Of a stretch of 26,302 bases of DNA, positions 16,134 to 24,278 are shown in pieces; the stretch's first letter is position 1; each line of letters begins with the position of its first letter. Below the pieces are notes generated by a model, which was given only the letters and a program-made list of their open reading frames with translations, was not told the DNA's origin and made no database searches. Source of the stretch: a virus; IMG/VR virus record IMGVR_UViG_3300035670_001111, positions 1 through 26,302 of that record; one strand, written 5' to 3'. The translations under genes were made by a program, and so were the position numbers.

Positions 16134-17302
16134 CTAGAAACCTTGAAGTAATAATTGTTGTCAAATATTTTACTAACGTCACCACCATCTGTTTCTGATT
16201 TTATCAATACTCTGTAAAATCTTTCTGGTTGAAATGAATTCATCCACAATTTGAAATAATTACCATTACTGTCACAACTAATTTTAGAACCAGTTTCATC
16301 AAATCTTATGATTATTTCATCAGTATGTGCATCTCGTATTTCATAATACGACGAAGTTGGTAAGTAAAAATTACGTGTATAGTATGATTCCGTTGTGTAA
16401 GTCTTTGTTGGATACTTTTCATTTACATTTATTCTTATCTTTGTCTTTTCTTTTTCAGAATATGTTTGATTCAATTGAAGATTTACAACTGAATTATCAA
16501 ATGGTATCTGAGTCAGACTTCCCGTAGAAAATACTGAGTCATCCCAAACGACGTGGAGTCTTGGAACATATATGGTGTTACTATCTGTTGAAAAGAATTT
16601 CAAACTAACAAGTGTTTGATTCGATGACTCTATCTCATTTGAAAACTTTAGGATGAAACCTTCATTATCAAATCTACCGGAACCAGTTATCCATTTGTTA
16701 ACAATTGATGTGACATCCATGTAAATATCGCCCGTTTCAAATGAAAATGACTGTGTACATTCAGCACCATCCCAAGTCCACCAAGTACCACCACCAACGG
16801 TTGAAAAATAAGAACCCGTTACGGATGCATATAGTGCTCCAAATATGAGATCGGCATCTACCCACGACTCGGATATTTCGTCCCATTCGTAATTCAAACC
16901 ACCAGTTACTTCGGTAACTCCCCACAAATTATTGAGTGCCTTTGATGATCTGTATTTCCAAGAAACTCCATCAGTAGTTGCAGGATTGTTTGCAAATTTT
17001 CCAGTTCCATTTGTCCAAGAACCACTTACAGGATACGCATATACTGTATATTCTTGTGGTATCTCTCTGACATCTGATGCTCTTAGTTGTAGATAGTATT
17101 TTGCATCCGCAGATATTTTTCCGGCATTTACATCAGATTCTATACTTGATACATCGAACTTCAGAAGTACTCGACTGTTGTATTTTGAAGCACTACCAAT
17201 CAATTCATGTGATAATTCCAAAACAGAATCTGTTCCGGTATTCAGAGATTCTGTTTTTTCGTAAATAGTAGCATCAAATTTTGGATATATTGTGTATATC
17301 AT
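16130..17302 (-). CDS. DNRLRE-like beta-sandwich virion protein
   Basis: This 390-residue protein begins with the pattern of DNRLRE-type carbohydrate-binding-like modules: YPKFDATIYEK, a short linker, then SRVLLKFDVSSI and YLQLRASDV, and YTVYAYPVSGSW followed by aromatic-rich loops (WKYRSSKALNNLWG, GGGTWWTWDG). FETGDIYMDVTSIVNKW also fits this fold, ending near residue 245. The remaining about 145 residues are beta-rich and may be a second domain (RINVNEKYPTKTY, YYEIRDA, RFYRVLIKSETDGG). Both ends overlap neighbours by 4 bases (ATGA), so it is translationally coupled between gp6 and the coiled-coil protein. The location implies a baseplate protein, possibly a glycan-contacting one; no catalytic motif is seen. 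Confidence 0.7.
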   Translation of the reverse strand: MIYTIYPKFDATIYEKTESLNTGTDSVLELSHELIGSASKYNSRVLLKFDVSSIESDVNAGKISADAKYYLQLRASDVREIPQEYTVYAYPVSGSWTNGTGKFANNPATTDGVSWKYRSSKALNNLWGVTEVTGGLNYEWDEISESWVDADLIFGALYASVTGSYFSTVGGGTWWTWDGAECTQSFSFETGDIYMDVTSIVNKWITGSGRFDNEGFILKFSNEIESSNQTLVSLKFFSTDSNTIYVPRLHVVWDDSVFSTGSLTQIPFDNSVVNLQLNQTYSEKEKTKIRINVNEKYPTKTYTTESYYTRNFYLPTSSYYEIRDAHTDEIIIRFDETGSKISCDSNGNYFKLWMNSFQPERFYRVLIKSETDGGDVSKIFDNNYYFKVSR

Positions 17303-19206
17303 CCGAATGCCCTCACTCTACCGATAATGTCATTATCAGGATATTTGATTTCAAAAATAGATGGGTCAAGAGATGGGAAAATAATACCATCCTTTGTTGC
17401 TCTTTCTATACTATATGCATTTGGAGAGTACCCCAATGCAATATCATTTAGGTTTGTAATCTTCACACTAGAAACTGTTTGCACACCCTCGACCTTATCA
17501 ATTTCGGTATAAATGTTACTTATCACGATAGGTTGGTTTATTTGCCACTTCTTTATATCAAAATATTGTTTCAATCTATCGATACAACGAAGAATTACTT
17601 GGTTTCCGTTTTGATCTGGAAGTGTAATGATGTCAAATTCAACACCAATGTTTATTATGTATGCATCTTTTATGTTTATTGCATCAGTCAACATTCTGTG
17701 ATAGTTTATGTATGTTATCAAGTTTTCTTTAGTTGCATCATTTAGTGTTGTTAGTTTATTGGATGCATCATACCCTAAAACATAGAAATTCAAAGCAAGA
17801 TCATTTGCAACACGATCACTGTTGAATACAGATTCTTCAGTGAGTTGTGTATCTTTTGTTATGTATGCCTTTGCAATAGAACCATATTTTTGAGGTAAAC
17901 TATAAGCACGTATGATGTAGTCTTCTTTTGTTACTGCTCGATTTTGAGCTGCAAAAGAAGCAAGTGCATTCTGACGTATTTCATCTAATGTTTCTCCGTC
18001 TTTACCACCAGTAGCTGGTTGAGGATTTGTTACAGCAAGACTACCTATCACTTGTTGATATAATGTATTGTCCAACCCTGTTTCATCAAGATTTATTGTT
18101 CTCTGAGAAATTCGAGTCAATGAATCTACTTGAACATTGTCCCTAAGTCCACCACCTTGTGTATAGAAAATTCTTAGAGTAGTATTGCTAGGTGCTAAAC
18201 CATAAGTCTTTGTGTATAGAAAATTGGATGGGTCTATATCAACTGATGTTGATGATTCAATTCCTGTAAGTGACTTACCTACCAAATCTGGATTAGGTAT
18301 CAGTAACTCATCATCGAATTCAGAAACACCGGCACCAAATTGTATTTCGTATGTATCTTCTGCTCCAGTCTCTGTTCTAAAAAGTCTAGTTGAAAATCGT
18401 CTAGCAACTTTTCGTAATTTCAACAAATATGGAGTTTCACTTCTATGTGCCGATAACGATACATCATTTCTTGGTATGTTTATTACGGGTTCAAATATAG
18501 TGTCTTGTGCTAAGTGTGGTACATGATGCCACTTATTGCCATCAGAATCTATGGCGTATAAAATTTCAATTATAGATGAGTCAATCAAATCAACTTTATC
18601 ATACGGAAGTGGTGAACCAAATTCAAAGTCCTGATACTTTAGTAGACCAGAAACAGCTTTTACTGATTTCTTCAAAAGATAGTATGTTGGTTCATTGAGT
18701 ATATCATCTATTTCAAAAATAGAAACTTCTGTTGGGTCAAATGAACTACTAAATTTGAAGTCTAAATAATCAATGGTTCTGAATTCTATGTTTGAATCAC
18801 CAGAATGGGCAACTAACATTCCTGGTTCTATTGCAAATGCATAATTCCAATCGGGTCTGTTATTTGCACCAGTTCCAATTGCAGGAACTAACTGAAACAC
18901 ATCTAATATCACGTTAGCAGCAACAGAAGTCTTTGGCTTATAACCAAAAGACTGAGCCAGGTTTATCACATTCTGAGTCTCTGTTGCATTCAATATCATA
19001 GACTCCTGCAACGAAACATCCGTATAGTATGATAATACATCACCAACGTATGCGGCCATTTCCATAAACATCATACCAGGAGATGCTTCATTGAAATCCT
19101 GATACGTATCTGGAAAATAGTTCTTGGCAAAGTCAATTAGACCTTGACGTAAAGATCCGAAATCTCTAGATAGATAACGAACGTCCTTTTTTATTAGATC
19201 AGCCAT
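17299..19206 (-). CDS. gp6: Baseplate wedge protein gp6 (gpJ-like family)
   Basis: This 635-residue protein matches the T4 gp6/P2 gpJ baseplate family, which forms the inner wedge ring that holds the hub and triggers sheath contraction. The diagnostic N-terminus is present: RYLSRDFGSLRQGLIDFAKN followed by YFPDTYQDFNEASPGMMFME, AAYVGDVLSYYTD and LNLAQSFGYKP-like text (VINLAQSFGYKPKTSVAANV). The central GGKDGETLDEIRQNALASFA, then NRAVTKEDY, is also typical of the family. The C-terminal half (near 525-600) includes DRLKQYFDIKKWQINQPI and VEGVQTVSSVKI, typical of the last wedge domain. Length is close to T4 gp6 (660 residues). Its ATG shares a base with the gp25 stop (TAATG), keeping the two wedge proteins coupled. 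Confidence 0.93.
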   Translation of the reverse strand: MADLIKKDVRYLSRDFGSLRQGLIDFAKNYFPDTYQDFNEASPGMMFMEMAAYVGDVLSYYTDVSLQESMILNATETQNVINLAQSFGYKPKTSVAANVILDVFQLVPAIGTGANNRPDWNYAFAIEPGMLVAHSGDSNIEFRTIDYLDFKFSSSFDPTEVSIFEIDDILNEPTYYLLKKSVKAVSGLLKYQDFEFGSPLPYDKVDLIDSSIIEILYAIDSDGNKWHHVPHLAQDTIFEPVINIPRNDVSLSAHRSETPYLLKLRKVARRFSTRLFRTETGAEDTYEIQFGAGVSEFDDELLIPNPDLVGKSLTGIESSTSVDIDPSNFLYTKTYGLAPSNTTLRIFYTQGGGLRDNVQVDSLTRISQRTINLDETGLDNTLYQQVIGSLAVTNPQPATGGKDGETLDEIRQNALASFAAQNRAVTKEDYIIRAYSLPQKYGSIAKAYITKDTQLTEESVFNSDRVANDLALNFYVLGYDASNKLTTLNDATKENLITYINYHRMLTDAINIKDAYIINIGVEFDIITLPDQNGNQVILRCIDRLKQYFDIKKWQINQPIVISNIYTEIDKVEGVQTVSSVKITNLNDIALGYSPNAYSIERATKDGIIFPSLDPSIFEIKYPDNDIIGRVRAFG

Positions 19207-19700
19207 TAGTTCTGTGCCTCTTCAATTATACGAATCGTTGCTGTTTCAGATATAAATATCCTGACCGGCAAATATATCCCTGTACCAGTAATAGAGACTC
19301 GAAGAAAAATACCGACTGCATGAGAAGGATCATCTACCCTACCGTCTTCATCCATGTTTACATTTACAGTGAGAGTGTCTACAAAAAGGTATGGCATCCA
19401 ATATGATATTGCTGCAAGTATCTCACCTCTTAGTTTTTCTTTGAAGTCTTCTTCATCACTTATGTTTTCAAACAAAATTTTTCTGATGTCTGTACCAAAG
19501 TCTGGTTGGAAATAGCGTTCACCCTTTGAGGTCATTAGAAGATTTTTCAAATTTGAAAAAACCTGATTTCGGTTTAGATATGTGGTGAAGAAAATACCAT
19601 TCGGATTATTGAACGGTAAACTGATGCCGATTCCTCTAGTTTTTTGTGGTATTCTAGATACAACAGCCGGGTTGGTTATTATCGTTTTTTTCCTGAACAA
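19206..19700 (-). CDS. gp25: Baseplate wedge protein gp25 (gpW/gp25 family), TTG start
   Basis: This is a 164-residue member of the gpW/gp25 lysozyme-like-fold family, which in T4 contacts gp6 and nucleates sheath assembly. The family core is visible: GISLPFNNPNGIF, NLKNLLMTSKGERYFQPDFG, TDIRKILFEN and a C-terminal beta-rich part. T4 gp25 is 132 residues, so the N-terminal about 25 residues are an extension. The only possible start is TTG at 19700-19698. The codon directly upstream in frame is TAA, no ATG or GTG precedes the conserved core, and GGGAG lies about 9 nt upstream, inside the end of the previous gene. The stop TAA overlaps the gp6 ATG by one base. Confidence 0.92.
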   Translation of the reverse strand: MFRKKTIITNPAVVSRIPQKTRGIGISLPFNNPNGIFFTTYLNRNQVFSNLKNLLMTSKGERYFQPDFGTDIRKILFENISDEEDFKEKLRGEILAAISYWMPYLFVDTLTVNVNMDEDGRVDDPSHAVGIFLRVSITGTGIYLPVRIFISETATIRIIEEAQN

Positions 19701-19703
19701 TTA

Positions 19704-20132
19704 TCACACTCCCTTTTTTTCGTTGATCTTTGCCATCAGGGCAGAATAATCTCGTGTAAGTGCATTAGATACTTCCGGTGTTAGTTCCGATTCACTATAT
19801 CCATCAGGAACCATGTTCGGAACGTGTCTACCAGCATGAATTGAATCGGTAGTGAATCTCATCTCAGGATAATCGTCATCCATAGCTGCTTCCATAGACA
19901 TTCGTGTTTCATTCAAAATATCTTGAATGCTTGATAAACCTGTTTTAGATGATTTTGGTTTCTTGACTTGTTCTTTTTTCAATACACCAAGTTCCTTCAT
20001 AAGACTCATACCATGATTTAGAGTTTTTACGTCATTTTTCTTCGTTGATTCATTCAATTTTTTGTCAAGTGCATATTCTATTTCTTCTCGAATTATAGCA
20101 CGAATTTGTTTCAAAAATTTTGAAGTATCCAT
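19704..20132 (-). CDS. Small conserved virion-type protein of unknown function
   Basis: This 142-residue protein, rich in Lys and Glu, has an N-terminal helix (SKFLKQIRAIIREEIEYALD), a central helix (LNHGMSLMKELGVL) and a Met/Asp-rich segment (MSMEAAMDDDYPEMRFTTDS). I recall similar small proteins next to gp25 in T4-like aquatic phages, but know no function. I place the start at the second ATG, 20132. AAAGGA touches the first ATG (20138) but lies 6 nt from the second, the normal spacing; the longer form would add MF. The end supplies the ribosome site for gp25, so the two are probably coupled. It might be a scaffold or assembly factor of the wedge; this is a guess from position. Confidence 0.7.
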   Translation of the reverse strand: MDTSKFLKQIRAIIREEIEYALDKKLNESTKKNDVKTLNHGMSLMKELGVLKKEQVKKPKSSKTGLSSIQDILNETRMSMEAAMDDDYPEMRFTTDSIHAGRHVPNMVPDGYSESELTPEVSNALTRDYSALMAKINEKKGV

Positions 20133-20152
20133 AAACATTCCTTTGAGTGTTA

Positions 20153-23100
20153 TTAGTGTCCACCTGTAAATTCACTTGGATTCAAGATGGAATCGAATTT
20201 ATAGTTATTGAGATCAATGCTTCCACTTAGATAAATATCATTGTAGGTATGTATGTTGAATGATTGATCGGTCAAAGCCAACTTATTGTCTTGTGTCAAT
20301 TTGATTTCACTAGTTCTAGTGTAGACGGAATCGGATACGTTACCCCTAAGTATGTTGTATGCCTCGGCAAAAAGTTTTGTGTTCTTGGGGGAATTCGAAT
20401 TTTCAATCGATAACATATACTCATTCAATGCCGGTGTTCTCTTTATTCTACCATCCAATCTACCATTTACAGTCCAACCATTCTTTTTACCTCTCTTTAT
20501 GATGTAAACATCATTTGAAGGTGAGAATTCTTTTAGGGAATAATAAGTTTTGAACCCATGTGTTGCACCAAACTTAGAGACACGATCTAGTTGTATGTTT
20601 CCAGCAAGAGTTATAAACCCACCAATTGTTGTTCTCAGTAGTAATTCAGCGTGACCTTTTCTTGTAGCTTTATCAAAATAAGCAATAACAGCGCCTGGAA
20701 AACTTCTTGGTATTTCAGTCAAAGGTGCCGTATTTTTCAATTTCAACCCATGTCCCTCATTGACATACTTCTCTACATTTGCTATTTTTCTGAAGTTTAG
20801 GAAATCTTCATCTGATTGAAACACCCCGTTCTCTTCTAACAAGAAGTTTAGATATAAACCTGCCCATTCAGGATTATATGCCCAGTTAGGTTGTTCTTCT
20901 GTACCAATTCCTCCTTTTGAGAATAAAGACCCAACAGAACGTTGAGTTGTTTTTTGGAATGTAACGGCAGCTGCCAATTCACTACCCTCACCGAATCCAT
21001 AAGGAGCTACATTGTTGAACATACCTACATTACCAGGATTCAAAAGAAGTGCAACATCAATTGGACTCATTATAGAATCAAGATACCCGTCAAATAACTT
21101 TTTCAAATTTACAGGTGTAGATTCACTCTTACCAAAATCAAAGTATGATTTGAATTGGGTAGGTATTCTCTCAAATCCAAAGTTGGTATAAGTACCACTA
21201 TTCATTTGAGCAAGTGTTGGATTATTTATCTTTCCAGTAGCACCCCTGTAAATTATGTATGGGTTTGATTGTACTGGAGCAGATTGTGTCAATGTTTGAT
21301 TTGATAATTGACTTCCAATATCATCGGTAGGTATTGTGTTTGTCAATAAAGTCGGTGATCCTTCTACCGTAACTAATTGAGTAGAATCAGTTGTTGTACT
21401 TTGACCTCCCTGTGGAACTTCAATATTCAATACTTCGTTCTCTCTAGCTAATACCCATTCAGAGAATGGACGGAAGTCTTTGGGGAAATGTTTTACGGGC
21501 TCTTTAGTTATGTTTGTTTTTTCTTTTGAATTCAAGAGAGCTTTCTGTGTAGAAATGACTTTGTTTATAGCAGTATCAAAAGCTTGTTTTTTCTCTACTG
21601 CACTCTCTATGGTTGAAACCACATCTCCAGAATATGAATCTTTTAGAAGATCAACTGATTGTTTTGCATCATCTAATTTAGCTTGAGCCTCATTGGCAGC
21701 TACAACTTTAGGATCCTCTAATAATGTTTTTCCTTTATTCAGTAAATCTTCAGATTGCGTTTTCAATGAATCATATTCTTTTTTCACAGAATCCAGTCTG
21801 ACCTGTCCTTCTTTCTTTAGAGACTCTATTTTAGTCTTTGCCTCTAGCTCCAATTGATTTGCCTTTGCAATAGCGGCATCTCGGAGATTACCCGGTAAAT
21901 TTTTAGCTTCTTCTAATAATTGACCAGCCTCATTTCTCAAGTTATCCACTTCTGCCTTAGCTTCATTCCAAAGACGACCACCTTCTTTCCAAGCAGCCTC
22001 ACCTTGTTTCTTCAAGTTTTCATATTCTTTGTAAGCCTTAGATGCTTTATCTGCTATGGCTTTACCCTCATCATAATACTTTTTTCCTTGCTCGTATATC
22101 TTCTTACCTTCTTCAATAATTGAACCAACACTAGCTTGTAGTGATTTTAGTTCTTCAAACGAGTTTATGGCATCTAATGCTCCAACGTCACCTAGAGTTG
22201 AAGTAAGAGTTGATAGATCACCGTCATAAAGTGCCTTTGCCTGATCTGCATACTGAGCTATATCATCCAATTCACCCAATCCCGGTAGACTGAATGAAGA
22301 TAGTGAAGATAACAATGATTTGAATGATAACCCACCGGCAAGTATAGTCGCTAAATCAGAAAGTTTTGGTGGTGTTAGTTTCTTTAGTTTTATATCGAGT
22401 TTGTCTACTTTATCACCCGGATCATATAGGTCAAATTCTTTCAGAGAACCACTATTTATGGTACGTGTTATACTATCAGTGGCATCGTCACCCAATCCTG
22501 TTACATCACTTACCACCGTTCCAATACCACTAGAATTTATGTAATTAGAAACTCTTTTTTCCACTTCACTTCTAGCTTCTTCCAAATCTTCGGTTTTGAT
22601 TTCAAGTTGTTTTTGTAAAGAGTTTATTTTTGCATCCATAGTGCCTATAGAAGACTCTATGCGATTTAGTTTAGACGTTAGGTCTGAGATTATTTCCTCT
22701 GCATTTTTACCGTTGGAAAAAACAGCCTCCAACGTTTTATTTAGATTACCTTCAGGATTCTTCTGTTGTGATTTTATCTTATCCCAAAACTGTGCCGGTA
22801 AATCTTCATCTATTTCGTCTGTTCCTGACTGTTTTTCAATAATGTTCTTGTACTCGTCCAATACGGTTTTCAATTCATTATATTCCAATTCCATTGCATT
22901 CTTTTTAGCAGACAGCTCGTCTACTTGTGTCTTGACTGCCCTTATCGTTTCATCTTCTTGAACCGACGGAACACTTGACCAGGTAGAATTATCAGTCAGA
23001 TTTTCAGCAGTGTCTTGATTTTCTCCAAATTGATCTTGGTAATCAGGACGTGTATCTGTATTTTGAGAACGTCTATACCTGTCTAGTAATATGAGTTCAT

Positions 23101-24259
23101 TATCATCAGTAAGATATTTCAATCCAACTAACACTGTGTTTTCATTTCGTTCAAGACTAAGTGGTGGTAAAGTTTCTCGTACAGCCTCCAATGATGAGTA
23201 TGTATATTCTTCAATATCATAACCATCTGGAGTGTCATCCTGAGGTTCTTGAAATTCGACGTTAGGTTCATCATCCACAACAGGTTGATCGGTAACGGTT
23301 CTTTCATCTGTAACAACTGTACCGTCTTCGTTTTCTACGTTACCAGTTTCTGATGTAATTGTATCTGGTGGATTAGATGCTAAGAGTGATTTTACACCCT
23401 CAGGATTTTCTAATGGATTGTTGAACTGCCAATGCCAGTATTCATTCGTTATGTTACTGAAAAAATACCTATGTGCATTTTCCGTAAAGAACATATACCG
23501 TGCAAAATTACAACTATTAGTCCAGTTTGGCAAATAATATGGGTCTGGCATCCACCACGATCCTACATATGTAAAGAAATCTATTGCACGACCAGCTGCA
23601 TGATTACTTGAACAGGCTCTTTCACCATAACATTCGCCAACGTTTATACTCTGACATTGAGATGTACTTAGATTATTTGGAAAATTTGCACCTGCAGCTT
23701 TTGCTGGTGCACTGTTTTTACATCCAGTTTTATTTTTGGTATATTCAAAAACACGCCTTGTAGTTTGTTTTTCAGACATACAAAACGCGTTACTTCCACC
23801 TTTATTCTCAAGACCAATTGCCATATTACCAACAGTTCTGGTTCTATTTCCACATATACTTTTTACCCAAGGGTCATTATTCATTGCGGTAACAAGATTT
23901 GTAAGGTATTTCACTACCACCTTACTTTGTTCATCCCAACATAGTGGCAAGCCTTTTGACTTTCTCGTTTTTTCATATGATGAATATGAATTACCCCCAT
24001 TCAAATTAGCAACATATGGGTGAACACCGGATGATCCTTTTCCAGCTCCCTTCCCATTTACAAGTGCAGTACCTACACCCGAACACTTTCTCCATTGATC
24101 CCGTGTTCCAATCTTTATAAAACGAATACCGGCTTCAAATTTTGAAGAAGTTGGTTTTATGGTACACCCAAACAAATTACCCGCTACACCAACTGGCCAA
24201 CCTCTACTATTTGCTTTTTCCGACTTATGATACCAAGATCTCGGTGATGGTACTGCCAT
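20153..24259 (-). CDS. Giant hub-associated protein: M15 (VanY-like) peptidase + coiled coils + cysteine-less NlpC/P60-like domain
   Basis: This 1368-residue protein starts with a zinc peptidase domain of family M15 (D-Ala-D-Ala carboxypeptidase/VanY type) at about 100-285. The motifs SNHAAGRAID (H220, D227) and NEYWHW (E273, H276) give the three metal ligands and the general base. A Thr/Asp/Glu-rich linker (300-440) leads to coiled coils at about 440-575 and 700-910; the second has Gly-Lys-x-x-Tyr heptad-like repeats. About 1115-1235 resembles a TIGR02594/NlpC-P60 amidase core: NPEWAGLYLNFLL, FPGAVIAYFD, GHAELLL and AGNIQLDRVS. The usual Trp-Cys is Trp-Ala here (W1132-A1133). All ten cysteines lie in the first 250 residues. 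A strong AGGAG ribosome site precedes the ATG. It follows the spike gene, so it probably acts in cell-wall entry as part of the hub or tail tip. It is unlikely to be a free endolysin, because it has no signal peptide and is very large. Confidence 0.82.
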   Translation of the reverse strand: MAVPSPRSWYHKSEKANSRGWPVGVAGNLFGCTIKPTSSKFEAGIRFIKIGTRDQWRKCSGVGTALVNGKGAGKGSSGVHPYVANLNGGNSYSSYEKTRKSKGLPLCWDEQSKVVVKYLTNLVTAMNNDPWVKSICGNRTRTVGNMAIGLENKGGSNAFCMSEKQTTRRVFEYTKNKTGCKNSAPAKAAGANFPNNLSTSQCQSINVGECYGERACSSNHAAGRAIDFFTYVGSWWMPDPYYLPNWTNSCNFARYMFFTENAHRYFFSNITNEYWHWQFNNPLENPEGVKSLLASNPPDTITSETGNVENEDGTVVTDERTVTDQPVVDDEPNVEFQEPQDDTPDGYDIEEYTYSSLEAVRETLPPLSLERNENTVLVGLKYLTDDNELILLDRYRRSQNTDTRPDYQDQFGENQDTAENLTDNSTWSSVPSVQEDETIRAVKTQVDELSAKKNAMELEYNELKTVLDEYKNIIEKQSGTDEIDEDLPAQFWDKIKSQQKNPEGNLNKTLEAVFSNGKNAEEIISDLTSKLNRIESSIGTMDAKINSLQKQLEIKTEDLEEARSEVEKRVSNYINSSGIGTVVSDVTGLGDDATDSITRTINSGSLKEFDLYDPGDKVDKLDIKLKKLTPPKLSDLATILAGGLSFKSLLSSLSSFSLPGLGELDDIAQYADQAKALYDGDLSTLTSTLGDVGALDAINSFEELKSLQASVGSIIEEGKKIYEQGKKYYDEGKAIADKASKAYKEYENLKKQGEAAWKEGGRLWNEAKAEVDNLRNEAGQLLEEAKNLPGNLRDAAIAKANQLELEAKTKIESLKKEGQVRLDSVKKEYDSLKTQSEDLLNKGKTLLEDPKVVAANEAQAKLDDAKQSVDLLKDSYSGDVVSTIESAVEKKQAFDTAINKVISTQKALLNSKEKTNITKEPVKHFPKDFRPFSEWVLARENEVLNIEVPQGGQSTTTDSTQLVTVEGSPTLLTNTIPTDDIGSQLSNQTLTQSAPVQSNPYIIYRGATGKINNPTLAQMNSGTYTNFGFERIPTQFKSYFDFGKSESTPVNLKKLFDGYLDSIMSPIDVALLLNPGNVGMFNNVAPYGFGEGSELAAAVTFQKTTQRSVGSLFSKGGIGTEEQPNWAYNPEWAGLYLNFLLEENGVFQSDEDFLNFRKIANVEKYVNEGHGLKLKNTAPLTEIPRSFPGAVIAYFDKATRKGHAELLLRTTIGGFITLAGNIQLDRVSKFGATHGFKTYYSLKEFSPSNDVYIIKRGKKNGWTVNGRLDGRIKRTPALNEYMLSIENSNSPKNTKLFAEAYNILRGNVSDSVYTRTSEIKLTQDNKLALTDQSFNIHTYNDIYLSGSIDLNNYKFDSILNPSEFTGGH
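20555..20917 (-). other. NlpC/P60-like domain lacking the catalytic cysteine
   Basis: This segment encodes about residues 1115-1235 of the 1368-residue protein. The order Trp-(Ala)-Gly-Leu-Tyr, Asn-Phe-Leu-Leu, Phe-Pro-Gly-Ala, Gly-His-Ala-Glu and Gly-Asn-Ile-Gln follows the TIGR02594-type cysteine amidase layout, with the histidine (H1203) kept but Ala where Cys is expected. There is no cysteine anywhere after residue 250. It is probably a binding rather than a cutting domain. The assignment rests on motif order only. Confidence 0.45.
21530..22162 (-). repeat. Long coiled-coil repeat region of the 1368-residue protein
   Basis: About residues 700-910 are almost uninterrupted charged helix. 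Between about 717 and 740 there are recurring GKKIYEQ, GKKYYDE, GKAIADK seven-residue units, followed by looser 11-residue-like spacing. This suggests a rod or fibre-like spacer between the peptidase and the C-terminal domain. Confidence 0.65.
23405..23962 (-). other. M15 peptidase domain (VanY-like), active-site residues intact
   Basis: This encodes about residues 100-285 of the 1368-residue protein. Zinc ligands H220, D227 and H276 and catalytic E273 fit the SxHxxGxAxD and ExxHW patterns of the D-Ala-D-Ala carboxypeptidase/VanY/VanX group. The domain is cysteine-rich, which is atypical for cytoplasmic relatives. Confidence 0.85.
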
Positions 24260-24278
24260 TGTTCTATCTCCTAAAACA

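Noticed and set aside
20133-20138. First of two ATGs for the small protein before gp25
   Set aside because: AAAGGA directly touches it, leaving no room for normal initiation; the second ATG has 6 nt spacing.
20161-20200. TATAAATT/TATAAATG-like strings on the minus strand as late promoters
   Set aside because: Such near matches occur repeatedly inside genes of this AT-rich DNA and none has a suitable position before a gene start.
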